Origin: Paulinella micropora
Taxonomy: Eukaryota; Cercozoa; Imbricatea; Euglyphida
DNA: 43,277 bases
Direction of reading: 5' to 3'
Assembly (NCBI GenBank): GCA_009731375.1
Contig: BJOX01000153.1
Coordinates: forward strand, 441,911 to 485,187
This document shows positions 1-19,853 of the stretch, piece by piece. A model generated the notes under the pieces. The model ran no database searches. It saw only the letters and a list, made by a program, of their open reading frames with translations, and was not told the DNA's origin. The translations under genes were made by a program, and so were the position numbers. Position 1 is the stretch's first letter; every line of letters starts with the position of its first letter.

Positions 1-278
1 CTGCATAGAAGGCCCCAAAAGGAAGTCCCTACTACCCGCACAGTGTCGGGTACCTTGCAGGAAATCAACTACAAATGATTGATCTTCCCCGCGTGAGAGC
101 TCCACGAGACTGGGTAGGTCCCGCATGGAGGTACTCACAGGGGTAGCAGACATTTCATGCGGTCTGCCAGCGCATGAGGACGTTTTGTGGTAAGTATCTG
201 GGACGCCTCGAAACCCGCCCTAGATCGCGGAATGTAAATACCCCTTTGATCCCACGTGGTGTATGTCTTATAAAAAAC
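1..278. other. Unassigned single-copy sequence
   Basis: No gene, repeat or RNA is recognised here. Short open frames exist on both strands but none shows a domain or convincing codon pattern. The stretch leads directly into the 25-bp minisatellite. Confidence 0.4.
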
Positions 279-451
279 AACACAACGACATGGCCTCGGA
301 ATCAACACAACAACATAGCCTCGGAACCCACATCGACATAGCCTCGGAACCCACACAACAACAGAGCCTCGGAACCAACACAACTACATAGCCTCGGAAC
401 CAACACAACAACATAGCCTCGGAGCCAACACAACGACATAGCCTCGAAACC
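279..451. repeat. 25-bp minisatellite, seven units
   Basis: Seven head-to-tail units of the type AACACAACAACATAGCCTCGGAACC with a few substitutions; one unit is 23 bp. The total of 173 bp fits exactly six 25-bp units plus one 23-bp unit. No coding function is apparent. Confidence 0.9.
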
Positions 452-507
452 AGTGGGAAGGCCCAACCACCTCCTCTTCCCGTGAGGTGCCATACTGTGC
501 ACCCCTC

Positions 508-571
<64 letters not shown>

Positions 572-595
572 GTAATAGTAATAGTAACAATAGTA

Positions 596-634
<39 letters not shown>

Positions 635-806
635 GTGTATCTCCTGCCAATTGCTGAGCCAAAAGGCCATGTGCATCCAGTCCTCCATTCCATAAGGAAA
701 GTCTCCACACCAATCGGTGGAATAAAGGAAGTGACGGCATAGAACATTACTCTAGGAGCTTTATACCAATCAGCCCATGGAAGGGACCGATGGCCTATGT
801 ACTCCC

Positions 807-869
<63 letters not shown>

Positions 870-880
870 TAATAATAACA
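452..880. repeat. Two (AAT)n arrays around a 170-bp non-repeat segment
   Basis: Pure or nearly pure (AAT)n runs occupy about 511-638 and 808-880. The segment between them (639-807) and the flank 452-510 are not simple repeats. On the minus strand each would be a body ending in an (ATT)n tail, as in the SINE family near 11-12.6 kb, but no RNA polymerase III boxes are seen here. Confidence 0.8.
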
Positions 881-1130
881 GTTGTTGTTGTTGTTAATGA
901 TGATGACGACGATGTCCACTCGCCTCTGGAAGCTGTGTCCACCGGTGTTTTGTTGTGGTTGTTGTTTGTCGTTGTTGTTGTTGTTGATGATGATGATGAT
1001 GATTTTGCTGTTGTTGCTGATGATGATGTTGATGATGATGACGATGATTTAGTTGCTGTTGTTGTTGTTGTTGTTGTTTTTGTTGTTGTTGTTTTGTTTG
1101 TTTTTGTTTTTTGTAAGTGTTGATTTTGTT
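881..1130. repeat. Compound (TTG)n/(GAT)n trinucleotide array
   Basis: Interrupted TTG and GAT runs. They open long frames of poly-Gln, poly-His or poly-Val that are products of the repeat, not evidence of a gene. Confidence 0.85.
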
Positions 1131-1143
1131 CTTTGTAACTTTA

Positions 1144-1234
1144 TATCTATCTATCCCCGCTACCCAGTCGACGGTGGGAGGCGGGGTGGAATGATGCCTA
1201 TGTCTTCGGATATGCAGAGCTGATAGACCAAACA

Positions 1235-1269
<35 letters not shown>

Positions 1270-1391
1270 ATATCTGTCTACCTACCTACCTACCTACCTA
1301 CCTACCTACCTACCTACCTACTTACCTACTTACCTACTTACCTACCTACCTACCTACCTACCTACCTATTTATCTATCAATCTATCTATCG
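1144..1391. repeat. (TATC)n and (CTAC)n arrays
   Basis: TATC repeats at 1231-1275 pass into CTAC repeats (1278-1368) and back to TATC. A non-repetitive island (about 1155-1230) lies at the left. Confidence 0.9.
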
Positions 1392-1410
1392 CAGGCATGA
1401 ATAAAGCACT

Positions 1411-1460
1411 TAAGATCCATGATTCGCTGATGCGGATGCTCCTCAAACAATTTCGAGGGT
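1411..1460 (+). repeat. Dispersed unit C, copy 1
   Basis: Starts TAAGATCCATGATTCGCTGA and ends TTTCGAGGGTA; the same unit recurs at 2174, 2781 and 2981, always next to microsatellite DNA. Confidence 0.85.
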
Positions 1461-1490
1461 ACACTACACACACAGACACATTAGTATAGT

Positions 1491-1606
1491 ATGCGGCTAG
1501 CCACAAATTTGACGTGTTTTGCGGGCGAGCCGGAGCCGGGCCGCCGAGCCCGCAAAACACGTCAAATTTGGCGCGCCGCATATGTAGTTTTATCGGTAAC
1601 CTGACC
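1491..1606. mobile_element. Palindromic MITE-like foldback element B, copy 1
   Basis: Two perfect 22-base arms, 1505-1526 (AAATTTGACGTGTTTTGCGGGC) and 1548-1569, are exact reverse complements around a GC-rich loop. Outer flanks (ATGCGGCTAGCC on the left, GCGCGCCGCATATGTAGTTTTATCGG on the right) recur with the other copies, so the mobile unit is about 115 bp. There is no coding capacity, so any movement would need an enzyme supplied elsewhere. Confidence 0.8.
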
Positions 1607-1675
1607 TATAAAAATAGTATTATATTCTGCGCCTGGCCGCAAAAGCGGTGGTTCTCGAGCGAAGCTTTAGGCGAG

Positions 1676-1770
1676 GGTAGATAGATAGATAGATAGATAG
1701 ATAGGTAGATGTGTAGGTAGATAGGTAGATGGGTAGGTAGGTAGATAGATAGATAGATAGATAGACAGAC

Positions 1771-1838
<68 letters not shown>
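1676..1838. repeat. (GATA)n/(GGTA)n microsatellite
   Basis: GATA repeats with GGTA interruptions, in the opposite strand sense to the TATC array at 1231-1391. It lies in the loop between the two inverted copies of foldback element B. Confidence 0.95.
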
Positions 1839-1841
<3 letters not shown>

Positions 1842-1955
1842 GGCGAAGGTTTCATTTTCTGGGCCGGCAGGGTGAGGCGATAAAAATCAGTGGAAATTTA
1901 CCTGAATTTACGGAGGGGAAGAAAGTTCCTTTTGTCGGTCACCTCTACGAAATGT

Positions 1956-2068
1956 GGTCAGGTTACCGATAAAACTACATATGCGGCGCGCCAAATTTTT
2001 TGACGTGTTTTGCGGGCTCGCCGGCCCGGCTCGCCCGCAAAACACGTCAAATTTGTGGCTAGCCGCAT
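1956..2068. mobile_element. Palindromic MITE-like foldback element B, copy 2 (inverted)
   Basis: The reverse complement of copy 1 including its outer flanks, with a few extra T bases in one arm. Copies 1 and 2 therefore form a larger inverted repeat enclosing about 350 bp. Confidence 0.8.
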
Positions 2069-2173
2069 AATAGACTAATGTCGTTCCGAGTTTAGCGTGA
2101 GACTTTTGTTGTGTCGCATGCCGGCCCAGAAATAAAATAATACATACATACATCTATCGAGATATGTAACATA

Positions 2174-2226
2174 TTAAGATCCATGATTCGCTGATGCGGA
2201 TGTTTTACAGACAGTTTCGAGGGTAT
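2174..2226 (+). repeat. Dispersed unit C, copy 2
   Basis: Near-identical to copy 1 across the 5' two thirds, with a diverged spacer before CAGTTTCGAGGGTA. It is preceded by ATATGTAACATAT, a flank shared with copies 3 and 4. Confidence 0.85.
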
Positions 2227-2249
2227 GTATGTATGTGTATGTGAAATTG

Positions 2250-2440
2250 TCTGCAAGGTCGGGTTGAAACATTTCGGCCACCTCACCTTTCGGCCAACCG
2301 TAAATACGGGAAATTTAGGCTAAACTTTTATTTGTGGACAACAAATGTACCGTAATTACCGGCTGGCCGAAATTCCACAACTTTGAATAACAAAATGTAC
2401 CGTTATTACGGGATAATTTGCTCTCTTGCCGAAAGTTTTC
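2250..2440. repeat. Degenerate segment with repeated TTTCGGCCA and GTACCGT-ATTACGG motifs
   Basis: TTTCGGCCA occurs in both orientations and AATGTACCGT(A/T)ATTAC occurs twice. It may be the remnant of a small inverted-repeat element. No gene is seen. Confidence 0.4.
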
Positions 2441-2545
2441 ACTATTCATGAATTCTGTGGTATTGGGTGTCTATGCGTGTTTGTGCATCTGTGTGTTTGT
2501 CTGTATCCTAAGTGTTTATCATCTCTAGCTATTCTATGCATGTAC

Positions 2546-2623
2546 GTATGTATGTTATGTATGTATGTATGTATGTATGTATGTATGTATGTATCTATGT
2601 ATGTATGTATGTATGTATGTATG

Positions 2624-2655
<32 letters not shown>

Positions 2656-2705
2656 ACATATATATATATAGTATATTGTAATGTATGTATGTATGTATGT
2701 ATGTA
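2546..2705. repeat. (GTAT)n and (AT)n microsatellite
   Basis: GTAT repeats, then an AT run (about 2625-2672), then GTAT again. Confidence 0.95.
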
Positions 2706-2780
2706 GGGTACACGACACAAACAGACACACATAAGTAAAAATAAATAAGTACATACATACATACCAACATATGTAACGTA

Positions 2781-2836
2781 TTAAGATCCATGATTCGCTG
2801 ATTTGGATCTTTCTTTAGCAGTTTCTAGGGTATATC
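2781..2836 (+). repeat. Dispersed unit C, copy 3
   Basis: The TTAAGATCCATGATTCGCTGA core is kept and the 3' part is diverged. The preceding ACATACATAC...ATATGTAAC segment is shared with copy 4. Confidence 0.8.
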
Positions 2837-2837
2837 A

Positions 2838-2861
2838 CACACACACACACACGCACACACA

Positions 2862-2894
<33 letters not shown>

Positions 2895-2901
2895 GCACAC
2901 G

Positions 2902-2935
<34 letters not shown>
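2838..2935. repeat. (CA)n with an internal (CG)n run
   Basis: CA dinucleotides interrupted by CGCGCGCG near 2877-2891. This alternating purine-pyrimidine sequence can adopt Z-DNA. Confidence 0.9.
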
Positions 2936-2936
<1 letters not shown>

Positions 2937-2980
2937 GTAAATAAATAAATATATACGTACATACCGATATATGTAACATA

Positions 2981-3012
2981 TTAAGATCCATGATTCGCTG
3001 ATGCGAATGTGA
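2981..3012 (+). repeat. Dispersed unit C, copy 4 (partial)
   Basis: TTAAGATCCATGATTCGCTGATGCG followed by loss of similarity shortly before the next GATA array. Confidence 0.75.
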
Positions 3013-3016
3013 ATCA

Positions 3017-3021
3017 GTGGC

Positions 3022-3076
<55 letters not shown>

Positions 3077-3135
3077 GTAGATAGATAGATAGGTAGGTAG
3101 GTAGGGTAAGGTAGGTAGGTAGGTAGGTAGGTAGG

Positions 3136-3226
<91 letters not shown>

Positions 3227-3262
3227 GCAGATAGATAAATAGATAGGTAGGTAGGTAGGTGT
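3017..3262. repeat. (GATA)n/(GGTA)n microsatellite
   Basis: GATA repeat with GGTA blocks at about 3091-3135 and at its right end. Confidence 0.95.
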
Positions 3263-3281
3263 TTCTTAAGCTAACGGCATA

Positions 3282-3656
3282 CATATATACATACATGCAT
3301 ATATGTTTACGTGTACATGCTTGTATGTATGCTTGCATATGCATACATTTGAACAGGCACAAAGTACATTCATACATTCATATATCAATGCATACATGCA
3401 TACATGCTTGCATGGTGCATGCTTGCATATATGCATGCATGCACACATGTACATACAAAGCATGCATATATGTATACATTCATACATTCATGCATACATG
3501 CATGTGGCATTACATGTACATACACATGTGCATGCATGTATTTGATATACTATTTATTTCTAAATAAATAAGTAAATAAATGAATAAATAGATAAATAAA
3601 TATGTATAAATAAAATATATATACAAATGAATAAATAAATAAATAAATAATTTAAG

Positions 3657-3714
<58 letters not shown>
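3282..3714. repeat. Degenerate (CATA/CATG)n, then (AAATA)n, then poly-A
   Basis: Imperfect ATAC/ATGC repeats to about 3545, AAATA-type repeats to about 3655, then a pure A run ending at the gap 3715-3724. The pure run abutting N looks like an assembly artefact. Confidence 0.8.
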
Positions 3715-3726
3715 NNNNNNNNNNAT

Positions 3727-13657
<9,931 letters not shown>

Positions 13658-13692
13658 GGGGAGAAACATCCAACACGTAGGACGGGAGCGGG

Positions 13693-13770
13693 AACAAAAA
13701 TTTCCCGGTGTTTGCGGGCGATTTCCCAGCAACAACAAAAATTTCCCTGTGTTTGCGGCGATTTCCCGGG
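13693..13770. repeat. Tandem duplication of an AAAAATTTCCC(G/T)GTGTTTGCG unit
   Basis: Two adjacent copies of about 38 bp, differing at a few positions, shortly downstream of the cyclase stop. Confidence 0.8.
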
Positions 13771-13915
13771 GAACTAACCGCATTTCCCGCCCCCTGCATC
13801 GTTCCCCCCACCTGCCACCCGCCACCACAAGGTTCGATTATTATCATCCGCAATTATTCAAGTGGTGCAATTATTAGTATCAAGCTTTGATCTTTTACTT
13901 TTCTCGCTCCATAGT

Positions 13916-14174
13916 TGAGACTTTGGAAATATTGAGCAGGCCATTGGAAAGCGCTTGTGTTGAGCTTTCGAAGGATTGTTTCAGAAGTTTTATAGCGCTG
14001 CTATTCAGGGAGAAAGTTGAGGTAAAAATTGCGATTCTCCCACTTGAGGCGTTGGATGTATTATCAACATTGGGCAGGGCCAAAAGAAAAATCACGTGGC
14101 TTGACTGGACACGGTTCGCGCCATGCCCAACTGGGCATGGATCACAGATATTACATGGCATAGTACTTAGTTAG
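13916..14174 (+). CDS. Hypothetical open frame, possible exon
   Basis: A strong acceptor (TTTTACTTTTCTCGCTCCATAG) precedes an open frame ending at TAG 14,172-14,174. It is predicted helical and begins VETLEILSRPLESACVELSK, with several Leu heptads, then LGRAKRKITWLDWTRFAPCP. No family is recognised. An in-frame GTAAAA at about 14,021 could act as a donor, so the exon may end there. Confidence 0.3.
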
Positions 14175-16424
14175 TAGTAATAGTAGTATGTAATATGTTA
14201 CTCGCTGACAGGATCATTTTCCAAGTCAAATGCAAGTCGAATCTGCTGAAAACATTTTCTACTACTACCAAATGTTAATATTTTTATTATTATATAGCCA
14301 ATGATGCACTTTATAATTAATTAGTAATATATCAATACATATATTGTGTGGTTACAATATAATGTTATTCAATTAAGCCAAGTTCAAACTTGACGTGTGG
14401 CGCCAACTACGAGGCTGACCTGCCGCCATTTTTCTGATCCGTAATGTGATTAAATTTTGCGAAAATTTAGCGTATCAAGTTGAACCGTGCCGATCGAAAA
14501 TGTAGGTGATCAGTTATTATTACTAGTAGAACCGCAATAATACGCCGTCAGATCAGACTCGGAAAAAACTATCACAGGTCAGAATGACATGACCTGACCG
14601 GACCAGCGTAACCGTGCCACTTGCATGAGGCACCAGGCCGCGGGAGTCATGTCCGATGATGATGTCGCCTGTTTTATATAAAGTCTCAGTGTTTGCGTAA
14701 CTTGAAAAAATACAAACACTGTTCAAGTGTCATTGACACTAGCGATAAGAGCATGATATTGTATTGTCGTATCATGTATCGACTCAGTCACAGTGAAGCT
14801 TCAACCTCGCAAGATGATAATATGTATCAGTGTCATATCGGTATCGACTCAGATTGTGACTGTGAACTTTCAGTAGCTTATGTCATATATCAACTCAGTG
14901 AAGCGGCACCGCCGATATCACGGTCCCGGATCCTAATCTGGGAACGCACTGATGATATATACAACACGAGGTAACTTGGTTTCATCCAGTGCTAAGCGTA
15001 CTCCTTTCGGCTGGAGTCTCAGCTAGCAGTCCCGGCGAGTTCCAACTCAGCCGGATCGTGCCGCCGATCTCCTACATGATGACGGTGCCGGCCGCACTGA
15101 CCTATTTCATCAAACACAACCTTCAACGCGGAAGTTATAATATTAATAAATGGATCCCCGGTAACTTCCGTTCGGACCCGGAAGGCAGCAATCGTGCCAC
15201 TCAACAACCCTACTACCGAAAACTCTCAACAAATCAGATCTGCCTGCCCGGTCAACAAATCGGACCAGACTCATCACTCAGGGCAATCAAGCCCAATCCC
15301 GTCACTGGCGCTCTATTCTACTCAGAGTTGGCAAAATCCTCAGCTTCCTTACCGTGACGATTGAGCCGCGAGCCTCAGTCTCACATCGGTTTCAATCTTC
15401 AACCTAAACAGACTGGACCATCGGAAGGCTCAGTGAGTCCGTCCGACTTCACCTGAACTTCGTGCTTATTGCAACTTTTGCCAAGCCGCAACCAAACCAG
15501 CACATCGCAACGCACTGTGAGAGTCTTCCAGTTTGACGTGCAGGACAGTGGTTAAGCAAATGTTCACTACAATACAATCCTTACGCTTCGCCCTTGCCCA
15601 AATCACTGTGACTTTCCAATCACCAAAAAGTCGGAACTGGAGACCGCCCGGTAGTATATATCTTTTGCCGGTTCTGGTCTAAAAGAAGATCATGTATTTA
15701 TTAATGCTTCTTCTTTAATACAACCGGCCAATTCGATCCACTCCGCTAGTAACCCAATCCTCTGCTCTTATATTAAATAAGTGTCAAAAATGGTGGGAAA
15801 TGTGGGAGACTAGCGGAGCCAAAGACAACCAAGGCAAACACCAGCCAATTCCCGTGGTCCGGCCTAACGATAATAAATTCTGGTCTAAAAAGTGTAACTG
15901 TCACTTCTAGTGATATTATCGTTACCCGGTTAAGAGAGTTAATATTGGTAACTTCCTCTTATTGTGTCCGGCCTGGGTTGATACAGGGGTATATTAAAGT
16001 AGCACATATTTACCAATCTGCGCCAGAGGCTACAATCCACCCTCCCCGGTTTATCTGATAACCCCCATTTATTAGGAGTAGAGAGGTAAATGTGAGCGGT
16101 AGATACGATAATCCAGTGCCAAGTCTGTGAGCAGAATTAGTTGTTTGCCAATTCTAGACCCAAGGCGACAGTAGGCATGCTTGCGCCCATCTGTCTTGTT
16201 TGTCTGCTGTCGTGGTTCATATATCTTTGTACTCCTGTACACCTTGTATAGGTAATCATAGTCTGTTTTGTTTCCTCTGTATCAATACCTTGTCACTTCT
16301 ATGATGTCATTATGTTCATAGTTGTCTAATATGGATGTTAAAGAGGGAGAGACTATGTAATCCTCTGTTTGTTGTTTGTGAGCTATCCACATGGTGATAT
16401 TGTTTCGTCTGTTTTTTTAACCCA
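14175..16424. other. Long stretch without a recognised gene
   Basis: Composition is ordinary and microsatellites are absent. A TATA-like TATATAAA lies at 14,675-14,682. Recurrent short words (TATCGACTCAG, ATCAACTCAG at 14,780-14,900; TTCTGGTCTAAAA at 15,673 and 15,877) hint at an old retroelement. A 122-codon frame (14,989-15,357) has no recognised domain. Nothing here can be called with confidence. Confidence 0.3.
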
Positions 16425-16985
16425 TTAATTGTTCAGCATAGCTTTGATTAGCATGCTTGCTTCTTTTGTCCGCAAAGGCATGGCTTTCTTTTCCTTCTCT
16501 CTCTGATTGGAGCGGATTTGCTCGTCTTTGTTAAGAAGGAGTGTAATCGTGCAGGCCTTTTGGTATTCATATTCAAAAAAATTAGTATTAAGCCAATTAA
16601 TAAAGGACTTCTCAGCTTGAATGCGTAAGAACTTTGAGTGCAGTTTATCACCTTTCGTTTCACGTGGCAGTCTGCTCATGTTTAATAATGGTACGGAGAT
16701 AAAATTATGTAATACCAAATTGGCCGGCCAGTCGGTATAGCTTTTGACTACCGTAATCCCAATCCTTGTCGTAATCTCCAACATAGTCCAAGCTTGTACT
16801 TGGTGAATAAATGTAACAAAAATCACAGAGACGTTTGCACCGTGGTTATTTGCCTGCGTTAAGAACTCGTACGGATTTAACACGTCCTTATAAGGCAGGG
16901 ATCTTAATAACATCAATTTGGATCTAATCCATTTCTTTTCTGCTATAGGAGCCAAAGCTAGGTTCAGTTTATGTTGAATGGCCAT
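16425..16985 (-). CDS. Hypothetical protein, 186 codons
   Basis: An open frame from ATG 16,985 to TAA 16,425. It starts MAIQHKLNLALAPIAEKKWI, has a hydrophobic middle (VSVIFVTFIHQVQAW) and a Lys/Glu-rich C-terminus. No family is recognised and no conserved catalytic motif is seen. The AT-biased codons match the surrounding 13.7-18.1 kb and not the GC-rich block. It could be the C-terminal exon of a longer minus-strand gene that includes the frames at 17.2-18.1 kb, or an element remnant. Confidence 0.4.
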   Translation of the reverse strand: MAIQHKLNLALAPIAEKKWIRSKLMLLRSLPYKDVLNPYEFLTQANNHGANVSVIFVTFIHQVQAWTMLEITTRIGITVVKSYTDWPANLVLHNFISVPLLNMSRLPRETKGDKLHSKFLRIQAEKSFINWLNTNFFEYEYQKACTITLLLNKDEQIRSNQREKEKKAMPLRTKEASMLIKAMLNN

Positions 16986-17206
16986 GACTTTACGGAAGAT
17001 AATCCAACTGATAGTATTACGACCGGGAGTAATTGCTCGTTTTTTGATTAAATTACTAAATTTGCAAAATTTAATAAATATTCAATATATCTTTTAATCG
17101 ACAAACTGATTTGAACTGAGTCTCAGTTGGTGTTGGTGTCTTTGACATCAAATTGTACAAAGTTTGAAAGAGTTTTTGTATTCTAGTAACAAAAGATCTT
17201 AAATTT

Positions 17207-17503
17207 TCAAACAGTTTTTGTATCGTCTCCCCCCGTGACCCTAATTGTCAGTAGAGCCGAACAGTGCTGCTGGCGATTTTTGCCAGGCGTACGTTTGGGT
17301 CGAGTGGGAGAAGAAACGGTTTCCGAATACGTCTCCAAACCAATACTTCGCTTCGCATTTAGGTTTGAACTAGATGAGCGGCGTCTGCGCTTGCCCGTCA
17401 ACTTGACCTTGTCTGCTTGAATCCTCTTCCTCTTCACCAGAGCTGTTTTGCTGGAGATGGTTGCTCGTTCTCTTGGTATGGCTTGAGTGCTGCTTCTTGT
17501 CAA
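17207..17503 (-). CDS. Hypothetical basic frame with nuclear-localisation-like cluster
   Basis: About 98 codons, very rich in Lys, Arg and Ser; the run GKRRRRSSSSNLNAKRS resembles a bipartite nuclear localisation signal. It lies directly downstream of the minus-strand frame ending at 17,526 and could be its next exon. No domain is recognised and the start is not fixed. Confidence 0.3.
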   Translation of the reverse strand: MTRSSTQAIPRERATISSKTALVKRKRIQADKVKLTGKRRRRSSSSNLNAKRSIGLETYSETVSSPTRPKRTPGKNRQQHCSALLTIRVTGGDDTKTV

Positions 17504-17525
17504 GTGCGAGAATTGCTTCCTGCAG

Positions 17526-18162
17526 TTAAATTGATTTTGCTGCGTTGCTTGCCCAGTCGTTCTTGATGTCGTCCATGATTGACAGGGATGCTAATAGGTC
17601 TTCTGTCGTAGTCTCCTCTTCTTGGAGTGCACGTGGTACCAGGCGGTAGTCTCCAAAGACCATGTCGAAGGGCTCCAGTAGGCTTTTGACCCTGACCACG
17701 ATTTCTAGCAAGGTTGATCTCGTCCATCTTGCCGTTCAGTCCGCACGATGACATTATGCGTTTTAGCTTGCAATTGTTTGCATCCTTTGGTTTGCGTTTT
17801 GAAAATTGGCATAGGTACTCGTATGATTTGTTTCTCAACGAAGTCGAACACGAGGGAAGAGAAGCCTTGGATAGGGAACTCCGCGCCATTGGCTTCCAGG
17901 AACGCGCAGGGGTTAAGCTTCTTTCCTTCTAAATTTGCAAGTGCCATGAATTGTTGAAGGATCCACGCAAGTGGATTAATGTGAAAGTAGGGGCCTCCAA
18001 GGAGATCGTTCAAGTTCACGCCTTGTTGCTTCGCCTTTCGGAGTAGTTTGCCAAGTTCAGGACTCACTCCCTCCAGTGCATAAAAGATAGCATCAGAATC
18101 ACCGCCATAGAGAGGAAATCGACAGTCGTCCGTTCTATCCAACTTATTCTTGGGAATGAGGC
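17526..18162 (-). CDS. Unrecognised minus-strand gene, truncated at the GC boundary and frameshifted
   Basis: From about 18,162 leftwards the frame reads IPKNKLDRTDDCRFPLYGG and then continues uninterrupted for about 135 codons (including LLRKAKQQGVNLNDLLGG and SSLVFDFVEKQIIRVPMP). A frame change near 17,710-17,725 leads to LLEIVVRVKSLLEPFDMVFG and a stop at 17,526. Amphipathic codon use on both sides of the shift suggests one protein with a single-base error or mutation. There is no ATG near the right end, where composition jumps to very high GC, so the 5' part is missing or lies in the gap. No family is recognised. Confidence 0.5.
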
Positions 18163-18744
18163 CTCGCCAGCCGCGTGCCTGGCGGGGCGGACCGCCGTCA
18201 CCTGCGCCGAGGTCATGCCGCTGCGGTGGAAGGAGAGAGGGGGGCGGCCGGAGTTCTGCCGGCGGAAACCCAGGACGAGGGNNNNNNNNNNNNNNNNNNN
18301 NNNNNNNNNNNNNNNNNNNNNNNNNNNNNNNNNNNNNNNNNNNNNNNNNNNNNNNNNNNNNNNNNNNNNNNNNNNNNNNNNNNNNNNNNNNNNNNNNNNN
18401 NNNNNNNNNNNNNNNNNNNNNNNNNNNNNNNNNNNNNNNNNNNNNNNNNNNNNNNNNNNNNNNNNNNNNNNNNNNNNNNNNNNNNNNNNNNNNNNNNNNN
18501 NNNNNNNNNNNNNNNNNNNNNNNNNNNNNNNNNNNNNNNNNNNNNNNNNNNNNNNNNNNNNNNNNNNNNNNNNNNNNNNNNNNNNNNNNNNNNNNNNNNN
18601 NNNNNNNNNNNNNNNNNNNNNNNNNNGAGGGGGAGGGGCCGGCCACCCCGCGGCCGGGCGGCCGCGCCGCGTCCCCTCCCCTCGCCGGGCTGAGCCCCTC
18701 GGGGGGGGGGCGGCGGCACGGGACCGCCACTACCCGCGGGCTGT

Positions 18745-19853
18745 ATGCAGGCGGACAGGGGCACCTTTTCGGCGGCCGAGGCCGCGCCGGGCCGGCGGCC
18801 GGGCGCCCGCCAGGGGCGCGGGGAGGATAGCGAGGGTGGTTGGCCCCGCTCGGCCGGCTGGGGCCCGAGCGGCGCGGGCCCCCGGGCCGCGGGGGCGGCC
18901 GCCACGGCCGGCGCCCAACCCTGCCTGCCCCAGCAGCCCAGCAGCCTGACGGAGGACCTACGAGAGGCGCTAGACTGCCTGGCCTGGCTGAGCCCCCCCT
19001 CGTGGTATGTCACGGGCGGCTTGCACGGGCTGGCGACGTACGTTAGCGCCGGCGCTAAGGCGTCGGGGGCCGCGGCCTTGGTCGAATACAAGTGCGTAGC
19101 CCGCGAGCCATTGCGCTACCTCCCCACCGTCAGCGCTACCGTGGAGGCGGGCAACCTGCGCCTCGCGCGCCTGCCGGAAGGAGAGTGCGGCTTGGGGGCG
19201 CGTTGCCTGGCCGTGAGGGCGGTGTGGCCACTTGCCCGGCCCACGGTGCGCCCGGCGGGCACGCTCGCTCCACGCCTGGCTCCACGCCGCTGCTGCGCAG
19301 CCTGTCCGAGGCCGAGCTCTGCTTGTATTCACAATACGAAGATTTCGTGATCAAGAACAGGCTCCACACCACCCCCTTGCCCACTAGGCTCCTGTGCCTG
19401 GAGCGGGCCTGGAAGGACGTGGGGGTGTACGTCAAGAACATGCGCACCGCCATGCATTGCCTGCGCTCTATCCTGAACAGGCCCCCGCGCCCCTGTGTGC
19501 TCTGCCTCCGAGACCTCAGCGTCCGCTGGCTCGGGTACTGTGCGTCCGGCCTAGTGCGCGTTTCGCCCGAGAGGCTGCTGCAAGGGTCCCTGCTGCGCAC
19601 GGACGCGGCGGGGCGGCCGGTGGACTATGTCTGTAGCGCAGTGCTCGCGCCGCCCGCGGATGTCTGGACCGGGCTGGTGGGCACCGTCGTGAAGCCCTGC
19701 CTCGAGCAGTTGTGCTGGCGGGTGCACCACGTGGGGCAGCCAGGGGGGGGTGCGTACTCGCTGTACCACCTGGACCAGAGCAGGCTGGAAGTGAAGAGAC
19801 AGCAGAGGCTCGGCATGGGCAGGGAGGGGGAAGGAGGCAGGGGCAAAACCTAA
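18745..19853 (+). CDS. Unrecognised GC-rich gene with CxxC motif, frameshifted
   Basis: The first ATG after an in-frame stop at 18,691 is at 18,745. About 165 codons run in this frame (including LREALDCLAWLSPPSWYVTG), then the coding pattern moves to another frame near 19,240-19,290 and ends at TAA 19,851-19,853. The second part is rich in Cys (PRPCVLCLRDLSVRWLGYC, then VVKPCLEQLCWRVHH), suggesting zinc binding. ATTAAA, a variant poly(A) signal, overlaps the stop. The total would be near 370 residues. The shift may be a sequencing error or real decay. The Cys pattern and compact setting recall packaging or tegument genes of large DNA viruses, but I have no alignment and do not assign one. Confidence 0.55.
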
